Position numbers and translations under genes: made by a program. A stretch of DNA of 20,488 bases from PALSA-1004 sp046596405 (GTDB taxonomy: Bacteria > Pseudomonadota > Gammaproteobacteria > Burkholderiales > SG8-41), in NCBI GenBank assembly GCA_046596405.1, contig JBKJMN010000251.1:1-20488 (forward strand). The letters are read 5' to 3'. How positions within the stretch are numbered: the stretch's first letter is position 1; every line of letters begins with the position of its first letter. Positions 1 to 6,247 of the stretch are shown here, piece after piece. The notes under the pieces were generated by a model that saw only the letters and a list, made by a program, of their open reading frames with translations, was not told the origin of the DNA and ran no database searches.

Positions 1-52
1 TAAATTCAACCGTGTAGCGATGGACCTTCTTCGGCCCATTTGGTGCGGCCAT
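1..52 (-). CDS. IS3-type transposase OrfA, N-terminal fragment cut by the window edge
   Basis: An ATG on the minus strand at 52-50 is preceded by a strong ribosome binding site (GGAAGAGGAGG, 5 nt spacing) and opens MAAPNGPKKVHRYTVEF before running off the window. A short basic lead ending in a [R/H]-Y-[S/T]-x-E-F block is how the helix-turn-helix OrfA proteins of IS3-family elements (HTH_Tnp_1 type) begin; OrfA binds the element ends and is fused by frameshifting to the OrfB integrase domain. Only 17 codons are visible, so the family call rests on this block and on the IS-end-like sequence just upstream. It could be another small DNA-binding protein. Confidence 0.5.
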   Translation of the reverse strand, partial: MAAPNGPKKVHRYTVEF

Positions 53-108
53 GACAACCTCCTCTTCCGTTAGGTCGAGGTGTCCATTTTATCGGGTGAG
101 GTTTCCCC
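1..108 (-). mobile_element. Probable left end of an IS3-family insertion sequence
   Basis: Upstream of the OrfA-like start, the minus strand reads ACCTCACCCGATAAAATGG followed by ACACC (about 101-79). This has the same order and spacing as the left end of IS3-type elements as I recall them: a CCC block, an AT-rich spacer, TGGACAC, then about 25-40 nt to a strong ribosome binding site and the orfA ATG. The outer boundary is not certain because no clean terminal TG dinucleotide is seen; it should lie near 103-108, about 20 nt from the stop codon of the neighbouring ORF. The rest of the element lies outside the window. Confidence 0.45.
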
Positions 109-125
109 GTCCGCACCAGCTAAAG

Positions 126-596
126 TTAGGCTTCATCGGGTCGCGATGGGACTTGAATTACTTCAACTACAACGGCTGGCGGCAGGTAAAGCGCGCTTGG
201 AGCTACCAAAATTATTTCGTCGTCTTCTGGGATGCTGGGCGCACAGAACTGGGCAACCACGAACTCAGCGACGCCGTGCTGTTGCAAAATCTTTCTGTCA
301 ATCTTGAATACATAACCTCCGGACGTACCATTCCTACCGCAAGTATAGAGAACGGCTCGTCCAAAATGGGGGGTTGTGGAGATGCCCGAAGTCGGAAACC
401 CCTCTTGATTGAACTGGTGTCGAATTACCGCGTTCGTCGATGTTGAATCCCAGGTGACGCCGCCGTCCCATGTGAAACCACGTTCGTCCCAGTGGAACTC
501 GTAAGTGAACGTGCCTTGGACCTTTGGCTTCAGAAGGCCACCATTGGCTTGATGAAAGGCCTCTGATACACCGCGGAAGAGGAACTCTGTGTCCAT
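126..596 (-). CDS. Uncharacterised protein with a possible ADP-ribosyltransferase-like fold
   Basis: This 156-residue protein has no signal peptide or membrane segment. Its motif order resembles small ADP-ribosyltransferases of the cholera/pertussis toxin type: FLFRG at 5-9 (Arg8) followed by AFHQANGGLLKPK, STT at 73-75 followed by about 20 residues and the strand GYVFKID (94-100), then PEDDEI at 123-128 where these enzymes carry E-x-E or Q-x-E. If the alignment is right, Arg8, Ser73 and Glu127 would be the NAD-binding and catalytic residues, with Asp125 replacing the first Glu/Gln. The resemblance was judged by eye and is weak. No clear ribosome binding site precedes the ATG, but a 12-bp hairpin lies 14 nt upstream. 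The stop lies about 20 nt from the IS3-type end, so the C-terminus may have been altered by the insertion. Composition differs from the GC-rich region beyond 1980. The function is unknown. Confidence 0.45.
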   Translation of the reverse strand: MDTEFLFRGVSEAFHQANGGLLKPKVQGTFTYEFHWDERGFTWDGGVTWDSTSTNAVIRHQFNQEGFPTSGISTTPHFGRAVLYTCGRNGTSGGYVFKIDRKILQQHGVAEFVVAQFCAPSIPEDDEIILVAPSALYLPPAVVVEVIQVPSRPDEA

Positions 597-609
597 AAAG
601 TGCCGTGAA

Positions 610-640
610 GAACGCTGTGCGGCTTTATCGCGCAGCGTTC
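610..640. repeat. 12-bp stem, 7-nt loop inverted repeat
   Basis: The arms GAACGCTGTGCG (610-621) and CGCGCAGCGTTC (629-640) pair over 12 bp around a 7-nt loop, with one T/G position that still pairs as G-U when transcribed rightward. It sits between the leftward ORFs, 14 nt before the start codon of the 126-596 gene. There is no following T-tract on either strand, so a classical intrinsic terminator is unlikely. It may be a leader structure that limits translation of the downstream gene, or a repeat remnant. Confidence 0.6.
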
Positions 641-718
641 AGCGTCCCAAGGGAGCGAAGTCGACTGTAACTATTCCTGTTACGAAAATGAGACCTCCAA
701 GCGTGGTTCAGCCCTAGG

Positions 719-1489
719 TTATCGAATGCCACAAGCAAATTTCCAAGTTGCCTCGCGGATGCTCCCTGACGTAACTGGTAGCCATTGCATGTCATCGGTA
801 CCGCTATGAACCAAACTGCCGCTGCCCATGTTTCCAGCGTGTACCGTTATCGCAAGTGACCGTAATTGCATTCCCTTGCAATCGTATTCCTGCTGCCTTT
901 TCATCGACAAATACGGTTTGGTATTCCCCTCTGCTATAGCTGTTTTGAAATCATTGAGAATCCACATTTTTGCCATATTGCCGCTCTTGCCAATAGAGGA
1001 GGGATCCGCGTAAGTAGTACCTTCAGCATTCCCTCCCACCCTAACCCATGCGGCCATCCTGGATTGCACCTTCACGGTGTTCCACGCCTCGTATAACTGC
1101 GCCGCTTTCGATGACAACACACCAGCCGCAATCCCGCAGGCGGTGTTCTTGTTCGAGTTCTTTCTGGACTCGATGATGAGCGCCGTGACCGACTGTCTGG
1201 AATTGGCGGCAGTCTGCTGCCGCGCATTTCTCAATATGTCAGAGAGCTGTGCGCGCTGCGCCTGCGGAAACGCAGGAAGTACCTCCGACTCCAGAATCTT
1301 GTCGAATGATGGGATAGGCGCCGGCAAAGCGTATTCGCACTCCGTGGTTTTCAGTATGCGCAGGTTCTCGACCGCCGCCACGTAGGCACCAGCGGCGACG
1401 CCCATTCGGAATTCCTGGGATTCGCTTTGGCCGTTCGCTGTGTGGCAGGCCAGCACCATCAGGGCCAGAAGCGCTCTAGTCGTGGTCAT
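719..1489 (-). CDS. Secreted protein with a surface-adhesin E-like C-terminal domain
   Basis: I start this at the internal ATG (1489-1487), because the product then begins MTTTRALLALMVLACHTANG, a normal signal peptide with cleavage near residue 20; an upstream ATG at 1546 would add 19 charged residues. The 256-residue product has a helical, Gln/Arg-rich middle (about 30-140) and a C-terminal region (about 145-256) with VGGNAEGTTYADPSSI, a MWIL strand, EYDC and a terminal FACGI. That order (Tyr-x-Asp-x-x-Ser-Ile, an M-W core strand, a Cys after E-x-D, a closing Cys) fits the surface-adhesin protein E family, a small secreted beta-sandwich often of unknown role. The two cysteines probably form a disulfide. 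It is probably periplasmic or surface-exposed; the function is unknown. No hydrophobic anchor follows the signal peptide. A weak GAAGA element precedes the start. Confidence 0.55.
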   Translation of the reverse strand: MTTTRALLALMVLACHTANGQSESQEFRMGVAAGAYVAAVENLRILKTTECEYALPAPIPSFDKILESEVLPAFPQAQRAQLSDILRNARQQTAANSRQSVTALIIESRKNSNKNTACGIAAGVLSSKAAQLYEAWNTVKVQSRMAAWVRVGGNAEGTTYADPSSIGKSGNMAKMWILNDFKTAIAEGNTKPYLSMKRQQEYDCKGMQLRSLAITVHAGNMGSGSLVHSGTDDMQWLPVTSGSIREATWKFACGIR

Positions 1490-1570
1490 GGGTCGCGTAT
1501 CTTCGTAGTGTCGGTAACACCTGGGCTTCCGTCTGATCAATGCCATGCCTAACTGTAATTTGGGGCGACA

Positions 1571-1701
1571 GTTTTGCTGGATAACCTGGCCGACCGTCCG
1601 TATATCTCGCCGACCAAAATAATAGAAATAATTGTTCGCATCATATGCTTACACTATTCATTTAAAAAATCCTGCGTACTAAATCGCCAGAAAAAGCAGC
1701 A
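1571..1701. repeat. 131-bp tandem repeat, copy 1
   Basis: This copy begins GTTTTGCTGGATAACCTGG and ends GTACTAAAT-n-GCCAGAAAAA. The same two blocks recur at the same spacing in the adjacent copy, whose first base is exactly 131 nt later. Conserved islands are the first 19 bases (identical), a GTATA-n-CTCG-n-CGACC block, ATCATATG in the middle and the last ~25 bases; the AT-rich centre has diverged. The pattern indicates an old duplication under uneven constraint or decay. Confidence 0.7.
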
Positions 1702-1832
1702 GTTTTGCTGGATAACCTGGGCGGTCTGTCTGTATAACTCGACGACCGATTCGGCCAAGAGAGTTTGTAGAATCATATGGTTGCGGTATTTGCCCCGAAG
1801 TTTCACCGTACTAAATGGCCAGAAAAAGGCGA
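1702..1832. repeat. 131-bp tandem repeat, copy 2
   Basis: This is the second copy of the unit, again opening GTTTTGCTGGATAACCTGG and closing TACTAAATGGCCAGAAAAA. The words GGCGACA just before copy 1 (1564-1570) and at the end of copy 2 (1826-1832) also match, so the duplicated unit probably began slightly upstream of the boundary used here. No third copy follows: after 1832 the sequence diverges at once. The centre is more GC-rich than that of copy 1. Confidence 0.7.
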
Positions 1833-1953
1833 CAACCATCAAGCCAGCGACTCGATCATAAATGCCACGTTCATAAGTACTACGCCGTCGTTCACGCGCG
1901 CGCGAGTGTGTGCGCGGGATGGCTCGTATTGGGGATTGAAACGAACCAGGAAT

Positions 1954-1973
1954 CGGCGGAATTATTTCCGCCG
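1954..1973 (-). terminator. Terminator-like hairpin after the Bug receptor gene
   Basis: CGGCGGAA (1954-1961) and TTCCGCCG (1966-1973) form a perfect 8-bp GC-rich stem with a TTAT loop, starting 5 nt beyond the stop codon of the leftward receptor gene. The position suits transcription termination or 3'-end protection. Only a weak ATTCC follows instead of a U-tract, so termination may be inefficient or Rho-assisted. Confidence 0.45.
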
Positions 1974-1978
1974 TTGAA

Positions 1979-2947
1979 TCAATCGACCTTGGCGCCCGAG
2001 CTCTTGACGACCTTCGCCCACTTCTCGGTTTCGTAAGTATGGATTTTCCAGAACTCGGCGGGCGTGCCGTTGATGGGGTCGCCGCCGAGGTCGGCGAAAC
2101 GCGCTTTCATTTTCGGATCGGCCAGCGCGGCGTTGATTTCGCGGTTGAGTCTTGCCACGACATCGGCCGGCGTGCCTTTCGGCGCGCCCATACCGAACCA
2201 CGCGCTCGCTTCGTAGCCTGGCACGGTCTCCGCGACGGTCGGCACGTTGGGCAACTGGGTGGAGCGCTTCGCCGTGGTGACGCCGAGTGCGCGCAGCTTG
2301 CCGCCTTTGATGAACTCGATCGACGACGGCATATTGTCGAACATCACGTGGACCTGTCCGCCGATCAGATCGGGCAGCGCAGGACCGGCGCCTTTGTACG
2401 GCACGTGCGTGAGATCGGTTCCGGTCATCGATTTGAACAACTCGCCCGACAGATGCACCGACGTGCCCGCGCCCGACGACGCGAGGATGACCTTGCCCGG
2501 GTTGGCTTTCGCATGCGCGATGAATTCGGGTATCGACTTGGCGGGCAGTGAATTGGTCACTTCCATCACGTTGGGCACCCGCACCATGCCGCCGACCGGC
2601 GCCATGTCGTTCAGGAAATTGAATGGCAGCTTCGAATACAGCGTCGCATTGATCGCGTTGGCCGGATTGACCAGGAACACGGTGTAGCCGTCGGGCGTCG
2701 ACCGGATCGCCGTCTCGGTGCCGATGTTATTGCCGGCGCCCGGGCGGTTATCGATCAGGACCTGCTGGCCGAGGCGTTCGGACAACCACTGCCCCATGAT
2801 GCGCGCCAGGATGTCGGTAGTGCCGCCGGGAGGATAAGGTACGATCCAGCGTATCGGGCGCACGGGATAGGTCTCGGCCGCGATCGCGCCGCTGCTGCCA
2901 GCGAACGCGGTGCCGAGTACGAGCAATGCAGCAACCAGAACCTTCAT
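1979..2947 (-). CDS. Bug/TctC-family periplasmic solute-binding protein (first of five)
   Basis: This 322-residue protein is a tripartite-tricarboxylate-type (TctC/Bug) binding receptor, a periplasmic two-lobed protein that traps small carboxylates or related acids. The start at 2947-2945 has GGAGG with 5-nt spacing and gives the signal peptide MKVLVAALLVLGTAFAGSSG, cleaved near AIAAE. Family hallmarks follow in order: YPVRPIRWIVPYPPGGTTD (the ligand loop with its conserved Asp), GQQVLIDNRPGAG, PDGYTV, HVPYKGAGPALPDLIGGQV and a C-terminal FWKIHTYETEKWAKVVK. No TctA/TctB membrane genes are adjacent. It is divergent from the phosphoesterase gene, with 128 bp between starts, so the two could share a control region. 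The ligand cannot be predicted. Confidence 0.92.
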   Translation of the reverse strand: MKVLVAALLVLGTAFAGSSGAIAAETYPVRPIRWIVPYPPGGTTDILARIMGQWLSERLGQQVLIDNRPGAGNNIGTETAIRSTPDGYTVFLVNPANAINATLYSKLPFNFLNDMAPVGGMVRVPNVMEVTNSLPAKSIPEFIAHAKANPGKVILASSGAGTSVHLSGELFKSMTGTDLTHVPYKGAGPALPDLIGGQVHVMFDNMPSSIEFIKGGKLRALGVTTAKRSTQLPNVPTVAETVPGYEASAWFGMGAPKGTPADVVARLNREINAALADPKMKARFADLGGDPINGTPAEFWKIHTYETEKWAKVVKSSGAKVD

Positions 2948-3075
2948 CGTTTCCTCCACGGGGTGAATTTCTTTTCGGCACGATACCTGTATGCCGCGCC
3001 GGCGGCAAGCGCAGCGCCGGCCGCTGGACACACGCCGCGTGGATTAGAATGAACGCCGCATTCAAGGGAGGATGC

Positions 3076-3963
3076 ATGCACCGGATACTGAGGGTTTTGC
3101 TGGTAATCTGCGCTCTACGCACAGCGGGCGCGCATGCCGCCGAGGCGCCGCCGGCACAACATTTGCCGCGGCCCGACCACGTCGTTGTCGTGTTCGAGGA
3201 GAACCGCGCATACACCCACATCATCGGCAACATGGCGGCGCCTTACATCAATTCGCTTGCCAACCGGGGTGCGCTCTTTTCGCGCTCGTTCGGCGTCGCG
3301 CATCCGAGCCAGCCGAATTACCTCGCGTTCTTTTCGGGCTCGACGCAGAACATCGCCGATAACGGCTGTCCGTACCGGTTTACCGGCCCCAATCTCGCGA
3401 GCCTGCTGTTCGCCGCCGGACTCACGTTTGCCACTTATTCCGAGGATCTTCCCGCGCCGGGTTTCGCGGGTTGCCGGAATCTGCACTATGAGCGCAAGCA
3501 CAATCCGGCCGTGAACTGGCAGGGCGTCAACGTGCCGGCGTCTGCGAACCTCCCGTTCAAGCATTTTCCCGACGATTTCTCGCGGCTGCCGACAGTCTCA
3601 TTCGTCGTGCCCAACCAGGAAAACGACATGCACAACGGCGCCGGGCCCGACACCATCTTCCGCGGCGACCAGTGGTTGCGGAATAAACTCGATGCCTACT
3701 TGCGCTGGGCGGATACGCATAACAGTTTGTTGATCGTGACCTGGGACGAGGACGACGATTCCGCTGGCAATCACGTCGCGACCATCTTCGTCGGTCCCAT
3801 GGTCAAGCAGGGCGTGTACGCGCGGCGCATCGATCACTACAGCGTGCTGCGCACTCTGCTCGACATGTACGGATTGAAGCCCCTCGGCAGGAGCGCCGCG
3901 GCGACGGCCATCGACTACGTGTGGAATCCCGCTGTGCCGTCCATGCAGCCCGGCGGAAAGTAA
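3076..3963 (+). CDS. Secreted acid phosphatase/phospholipase C-type phosphoesterase
   Basis: This 295-residue enzyme of the phosphoesterase family (PF04185 type, which includes AcpA-like acid phosphatases and bacterial phospholipases C) should release phosphate from periplasmic or extracellular esters. An N-terminal signal peptide (1-22, ending AHAAEA) is followed by HVVVVFEEN (Glu42-Asn43, metal site), AHPSQPNY (76-82, probable nucleophile Ser78), NDMHNG (183-188) and TWDEDD (222-227) with later His233 and His254. These are the usual metal and catalytic positions in order. GGGAGG lies 5 nt before the chosen ATG. A TAGAAT element at 3045-3050 may be the -10 box. The protein is short for the family, so it probably lacks the C-terminal domains of phospholipases C. 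The gene ends 9 nt from the convergent asparaginase gene. Confidence 0.85.
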   Translation: MHRILRVLLVICALRTAGAHAAEAPPAQHLPRPDHVVVVFEENRAYTHIIGNMAAPYINSLANRGALFSRSFGVAHPSQPNYLAFFSGSTQNIADNGCPYRFTGPNLASLLFAAGLTFATYSEDLPAPGFAGCRNLHYERKHNPAVNWQGVNVPASANLPFKHFPDDFSRLPTVSFVVPNQENDMHNGAGPDTIFRGDQWLRNKLDAYLRWADTHNSLLIVTWDEDDDSAGNHVATIFVGPMVKQGVYARRIDHYSVLRTLLDMYGLKPLGRSAAATAIDYVWNPAVPSMQPGGK

Positions 3964-3972
3964 GCGCAGTTT

Positions 3973-5091
3973 TCAGTACTCGTTGAACATCCGCCGGATT
4001 TCGTTCAGATCGCTGGTCCGGGTGAGCGCGAGCATGAGCAGGACACGCGCTTTCTGCGGATTCAACGTATCGGCGGGAACATATCCCAGCGCGTCGTACT
4101 CCGTGCGCGGAAGCACGCGGCCGTTGCCGGTGCGGTTGGAGCGCACGAGTACCGGCTTCGCGCCCGCCGGCGACGAGATGAACGCTTTCAATGCGTCTTT
4201 TTCGAATTTAGACAGGCCGCCCGCGCCGGTGCCGGCGAAGACGATGCCTTTGACGCCGCCCGTGTAGAGCGCCTGGATCAGCGCGGTCGACGGTTCGATA
4301 TACGAGTAGAGAATTTCCACCTGCGGGAATGCCGTGAGGCCGTTCACGTCGAATTCGGATTGCGCGGTGTGGCGCCGCGTCGAAGCGCGATAGAAGCTCA
4401 CTTTGTCCGCGTCGACGTAGCCGAGAAAACCGAGCTCGGGCGAGCGGAACGCCTCGACGCGGTAGGTATTCGATTTGGTGACGTCGCGCGCGCCGTTGAT
4501 CTCGTCGTTCATCACGATCAAGGCGCCTTTGCCGCGCGCTTCCGGCGCGGCGGCAACGCGTATCGCATTGAGCAGGTTGAGCGGGCCGTCGGCGCTGATC
4601 GCGGTCGCCGGACGTTGCGCGCCCACCAATACGACCGGGCGGTCATGCCTGACGGTGAGATTCAGAAAATACGCGGTCTCTTCGAGCGTATTGGTGCCGT
4701 GCGTGATGACGATGCCGGCAAGGCCGGGTTCCGCTGCAAATGCCGCGTTGATGCGTAGCGCGAGTTTGATCCAGTCGGCGAGTGAGATGTCAGGGCTGCC
4801 GACGTTGAGCACCTGCTCGACCCTCACGTTCGCGTACTGGCGGATTTCCGGCACCGCATTCACGAGTTCCTCGCCCATTATCGAGGTCTTATATTCGGAA
4901 AGGCTCGTCGAGGACGCGCCTTTGCCGGCGATGGTGCCGCCCGTCGAGATAACGAGCACGAGCGGCAGTTCCTTGCCGACTGCTGCCGTCTGCGCGCTGC
5001 AAGGTGCGGCGCTGGCGAGAGCAGCCAGAATTACGCCGGCGGCGGCGATGATCCGCAATGGCTTCTGCGATATATTGTTCGATAAATGCAT
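3973..5091 (-). CDS. Periplasmic type II L-asparaginase/glutaminase-family enzyme
   Basis: This 372-residue protein should hydrolyse asparagine and/or glutamine or a related amide to the acid and ammonia. A signal peptide (1-33, ending CSAQ) places it in the periplasm. The first catalytic threonine is in STGGTIAG (Thr53), the flexible-loop Tyr in SEYKTS (Tyr67), the second motif is ITHGTNTLEETAYFL (129-143, Thr133), and DVTK (Lys206) supplies the lysine. The family normally reads HGTD, where the Asp (Asp90 of E. coli AnsB) binds the substrate amino group; here it is Asn134. The codon is AAT, so this is not an alignment slip. A subfamily with a different substrate is possible. GGAGG precedes the ATG by 7 nt. 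The gene is divergent from the second Bug receptor, whose ligand may be an organic acid linked to this enzyme. Confidence 0.9.
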   Translation of the reverse strand: MHLSNNISQKPLRIIAAAGVILAALASAAPCSAQTAAVGKELPLVLVISTGGTIAGKGASSTSLSEYKTSIMGEELVNAVPEIRQYANVRVEQVLNVGSPDISLADWIKLALRINAAFAAEPGLAGIVITHGTNTLEETAYFLNLTVRHDRPVVLVGAQRPATAISADGPLNLLNAIRVAAAPEARGKGALIVMNDEINGARDVTKSNTYRVEAFRSPELGFLGYVDADKVSFYRASTRRHTAQSEFDVNGLTAFPQVEILYSYIEPSTALIQALYTGGVKGIVFAGTGAGGLSKFEKDALKAFISSPAGAKPVLVRSNRTGNGRVLPRTEYDALGYVPADTLNPQKARVLLMLALTRTSDLNEIRRMFNEY

Positions 5092-5120
5092 GTTGTGCCT
5101 CCGGTGGTTGCGTTACGGAG

Positions 5121-5224
5121 AAAATGCAGTAGAACCGCGCTGTAGTCAAATCCGGTTTTGGCGCTGATAATCGGTGGCTGCGGCATGCCGCTTTTTGCAG
5201 GGCCGTAACCGGCGGCCCTAAAAT
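5121..5224. promoter_or_regulatory. Possible divergent promoters between asparaginase and Bug receptor genes
   Basis: On the minus strand TTGACT (5149-5144) lies 17 nt from a poor -10 CATTTT (5126-5121), placing a start near 5114, ahead of the asparaginase gene. On the plus strand TAAAAT (5219-5224) is a good -10 match 32 nt before the receptor ATG, with only a poor -35 (TTGCAG, 5195-5200). Both are weak predictions by eye. Confidence 0.25.
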
Positions 5225-5255
5225 GGTCCACTGGAACAGTTCGGGGAGACGAGAC

Positions 5256-6221
5256 ATGAATCATCGAGTGTTGCGCGCGCTGGCGCTGGTATTCGCATGC
5301 GGATTGGCCGGCACGGCCGGCGCCCAGCAATATCCGGCCAAGCCCATTCGCATCATCATCCCGTTTCCACCCGGCAACACGATGGACATCATGGCGCGGC
5401 TGATCGGGCCCAAAATCAGCGAACGGCTCGGGCAAAACGTGATCGTCGACAACCGCGCGGGCGGCGCCGGGCAGCTCGGGCTTGAATTCGCAGCGCGCGC
5501 GGCACCCGACGGTTACACGCTGGTCGGCGGGCAGGGCGGCAATCTGGTCGTCGCACCGCACACGTACAAGAAAATTCCGTACGACCCGCTCAAGGACTTC
5601 GCGCCGATCGCGTTGTCGTCGACGAATTTTCTCGCGCTCGTCGTGCACCCGAGCGTGCCGTTCAGGAGCGTGAAGGACCTTATCACCTACGCGAAAGCGA
5701 ATCCCAACAAGGTCACCTTTGGCTCCAACGGCGAGGGCGGCTTTCCGCATATGACGATAGAGCTCCTGCGCGTTATGGGCGGGTTTACTTATGTGCACGT
5801 GCCGTACAAGGGCAGCGCCCAGATCGCGACCGACCTGATCGGCGGCCACATCGATGCCGCGATCGACGGCATCACCGGGCTCACGCCGCATATCCGCTCA
5901 GGCAAGCTGCGCCTGCTCGCGATAACCAATCCGACGCGCGTGCCGGAATTCGATGCGCCGGCTATCGCGGAATCGTTGCCGGGCTACGATTCGCGCGGCT
6001 GGTTCGGCTTTCTTGCCCCGGCCGGCACACCGCGCGAGATCGTCACGCTGCTCAACCAGGAAATCAACCGCGCAATGCTGCTGCCCGAGGTGAAGGAGAA
6101 GCTCGTTTCGGCGGGACTCATCCTCGTCGCCGAGCCGCCGGAATTCTTCGCGTCGACGATCAAGAGCGACTTTGCGAAATACGGCAAGCTGATCAAGGAT
6201 ATCGGCTTTCAGCCGCAGTAA
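5256..6221 (+). CDS. Bug/TctC-family periplasmic solute-binding protein (second)
   Basis: This is a 321-residue receptor with signal peptide MNHRVLRALALVFACGLAGT cleaved near GAQ-QYP. Family landmarks are QYPAKPIRIIIPFPPGN, GQNVIVDNRAGGAG, PDGYTLV, IPYDPLKDFAPI, HVPYKGSAQIATDLIGGHI and PGYDSRGWFGFLAPAGTP. The ligand loop reads PPGNTMD, with Asn where the other four receptors of the window have PGG; the conserved Asp is kept. This may tune ligand choice. The start is set by GGGGAGACGAGAC before the ATG; an upstream in-frame start would spoil the signal peptide. It is divergent from the asparaginase gene and convergent, 26 nt away, with the M20 peptidase gene. No permease genes are adjacent. 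Confidence 0.92.
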   Translation: MNHRVLRALALVFACGLAGTAGAQQYPAKPIRIIIPFPPGNTMDIMARLIGPKISERLGQNVIVDNRAGGAGQLGLEFAARAAPDGYTLVGGQGGNLVVAPHTYKKIPYDPLKDFAPIALSSTNFLALVVHPSVPFRSVKDLITYAKANPNKVTFGSNGEGGFPHMTIELLRVMGGFTYVHVPYKGSAQIATDLIGGHIDAAIDGITGLTPHIRSGKLRLLAITNPTRVPEFDAPAIAESLPGYDSRGWFGFLAPAGTPREIVTLLNQEINRAMLLPEVKEKLVSAGLILVAEPPEFFASTIKSDFAKYGKLIKDIGFQPQ

Positions 6222-6247
6222 AATTATTGTTTTACGCAGTGACGAAG

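Larger units (their letters stand above)
1490..1978. other. Non-coding, low-GC stretch with tandem repeats
   Basis: No convincing gene was found on either strand; the short open frames have no ribosome binding sites, recognisable domains or consistent codon use. It holds two tandem 131-bp repeats (1571-1832), an alternating purine-pyrimidine run CACGCGCGCGCG (1893-1904) followed by GTGTGTGCGCG, a lone GATTGAAAC word (about 1933-1941) without companion repeats, and a terminator-like hairpin (1954-1973). AT-rich patches around 1620-1680 contrast sharply with the neighbouring gene-dense DNA. Confidence 0.6.

Noticed and set aside
4..130. ATTCAAC ... GTTAGGC as an integron attC site around the left edge, with further CCTAAC words at 69-75 and 1547-1553
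   Set aside because: The outer words fit the core-site consensus, but the inner boxes do not pair as an attC must, no integrase is present, and an IS3-like end explains the region better.
1926..1941. GGGGATTGAAAC, resembling the 3' end of CRISPR repeats
   Set aside because: It occurs once, with no second copy at spacer distance and no cas genes.
6218..6235. GTAAAA/TTTTAC hairpin between the convergent second receptor and peptidase genes
   Set aside because: The stem is only 6 bp, mostly A-T, and overlaps a stop codon; it is too weak to call a terminator.
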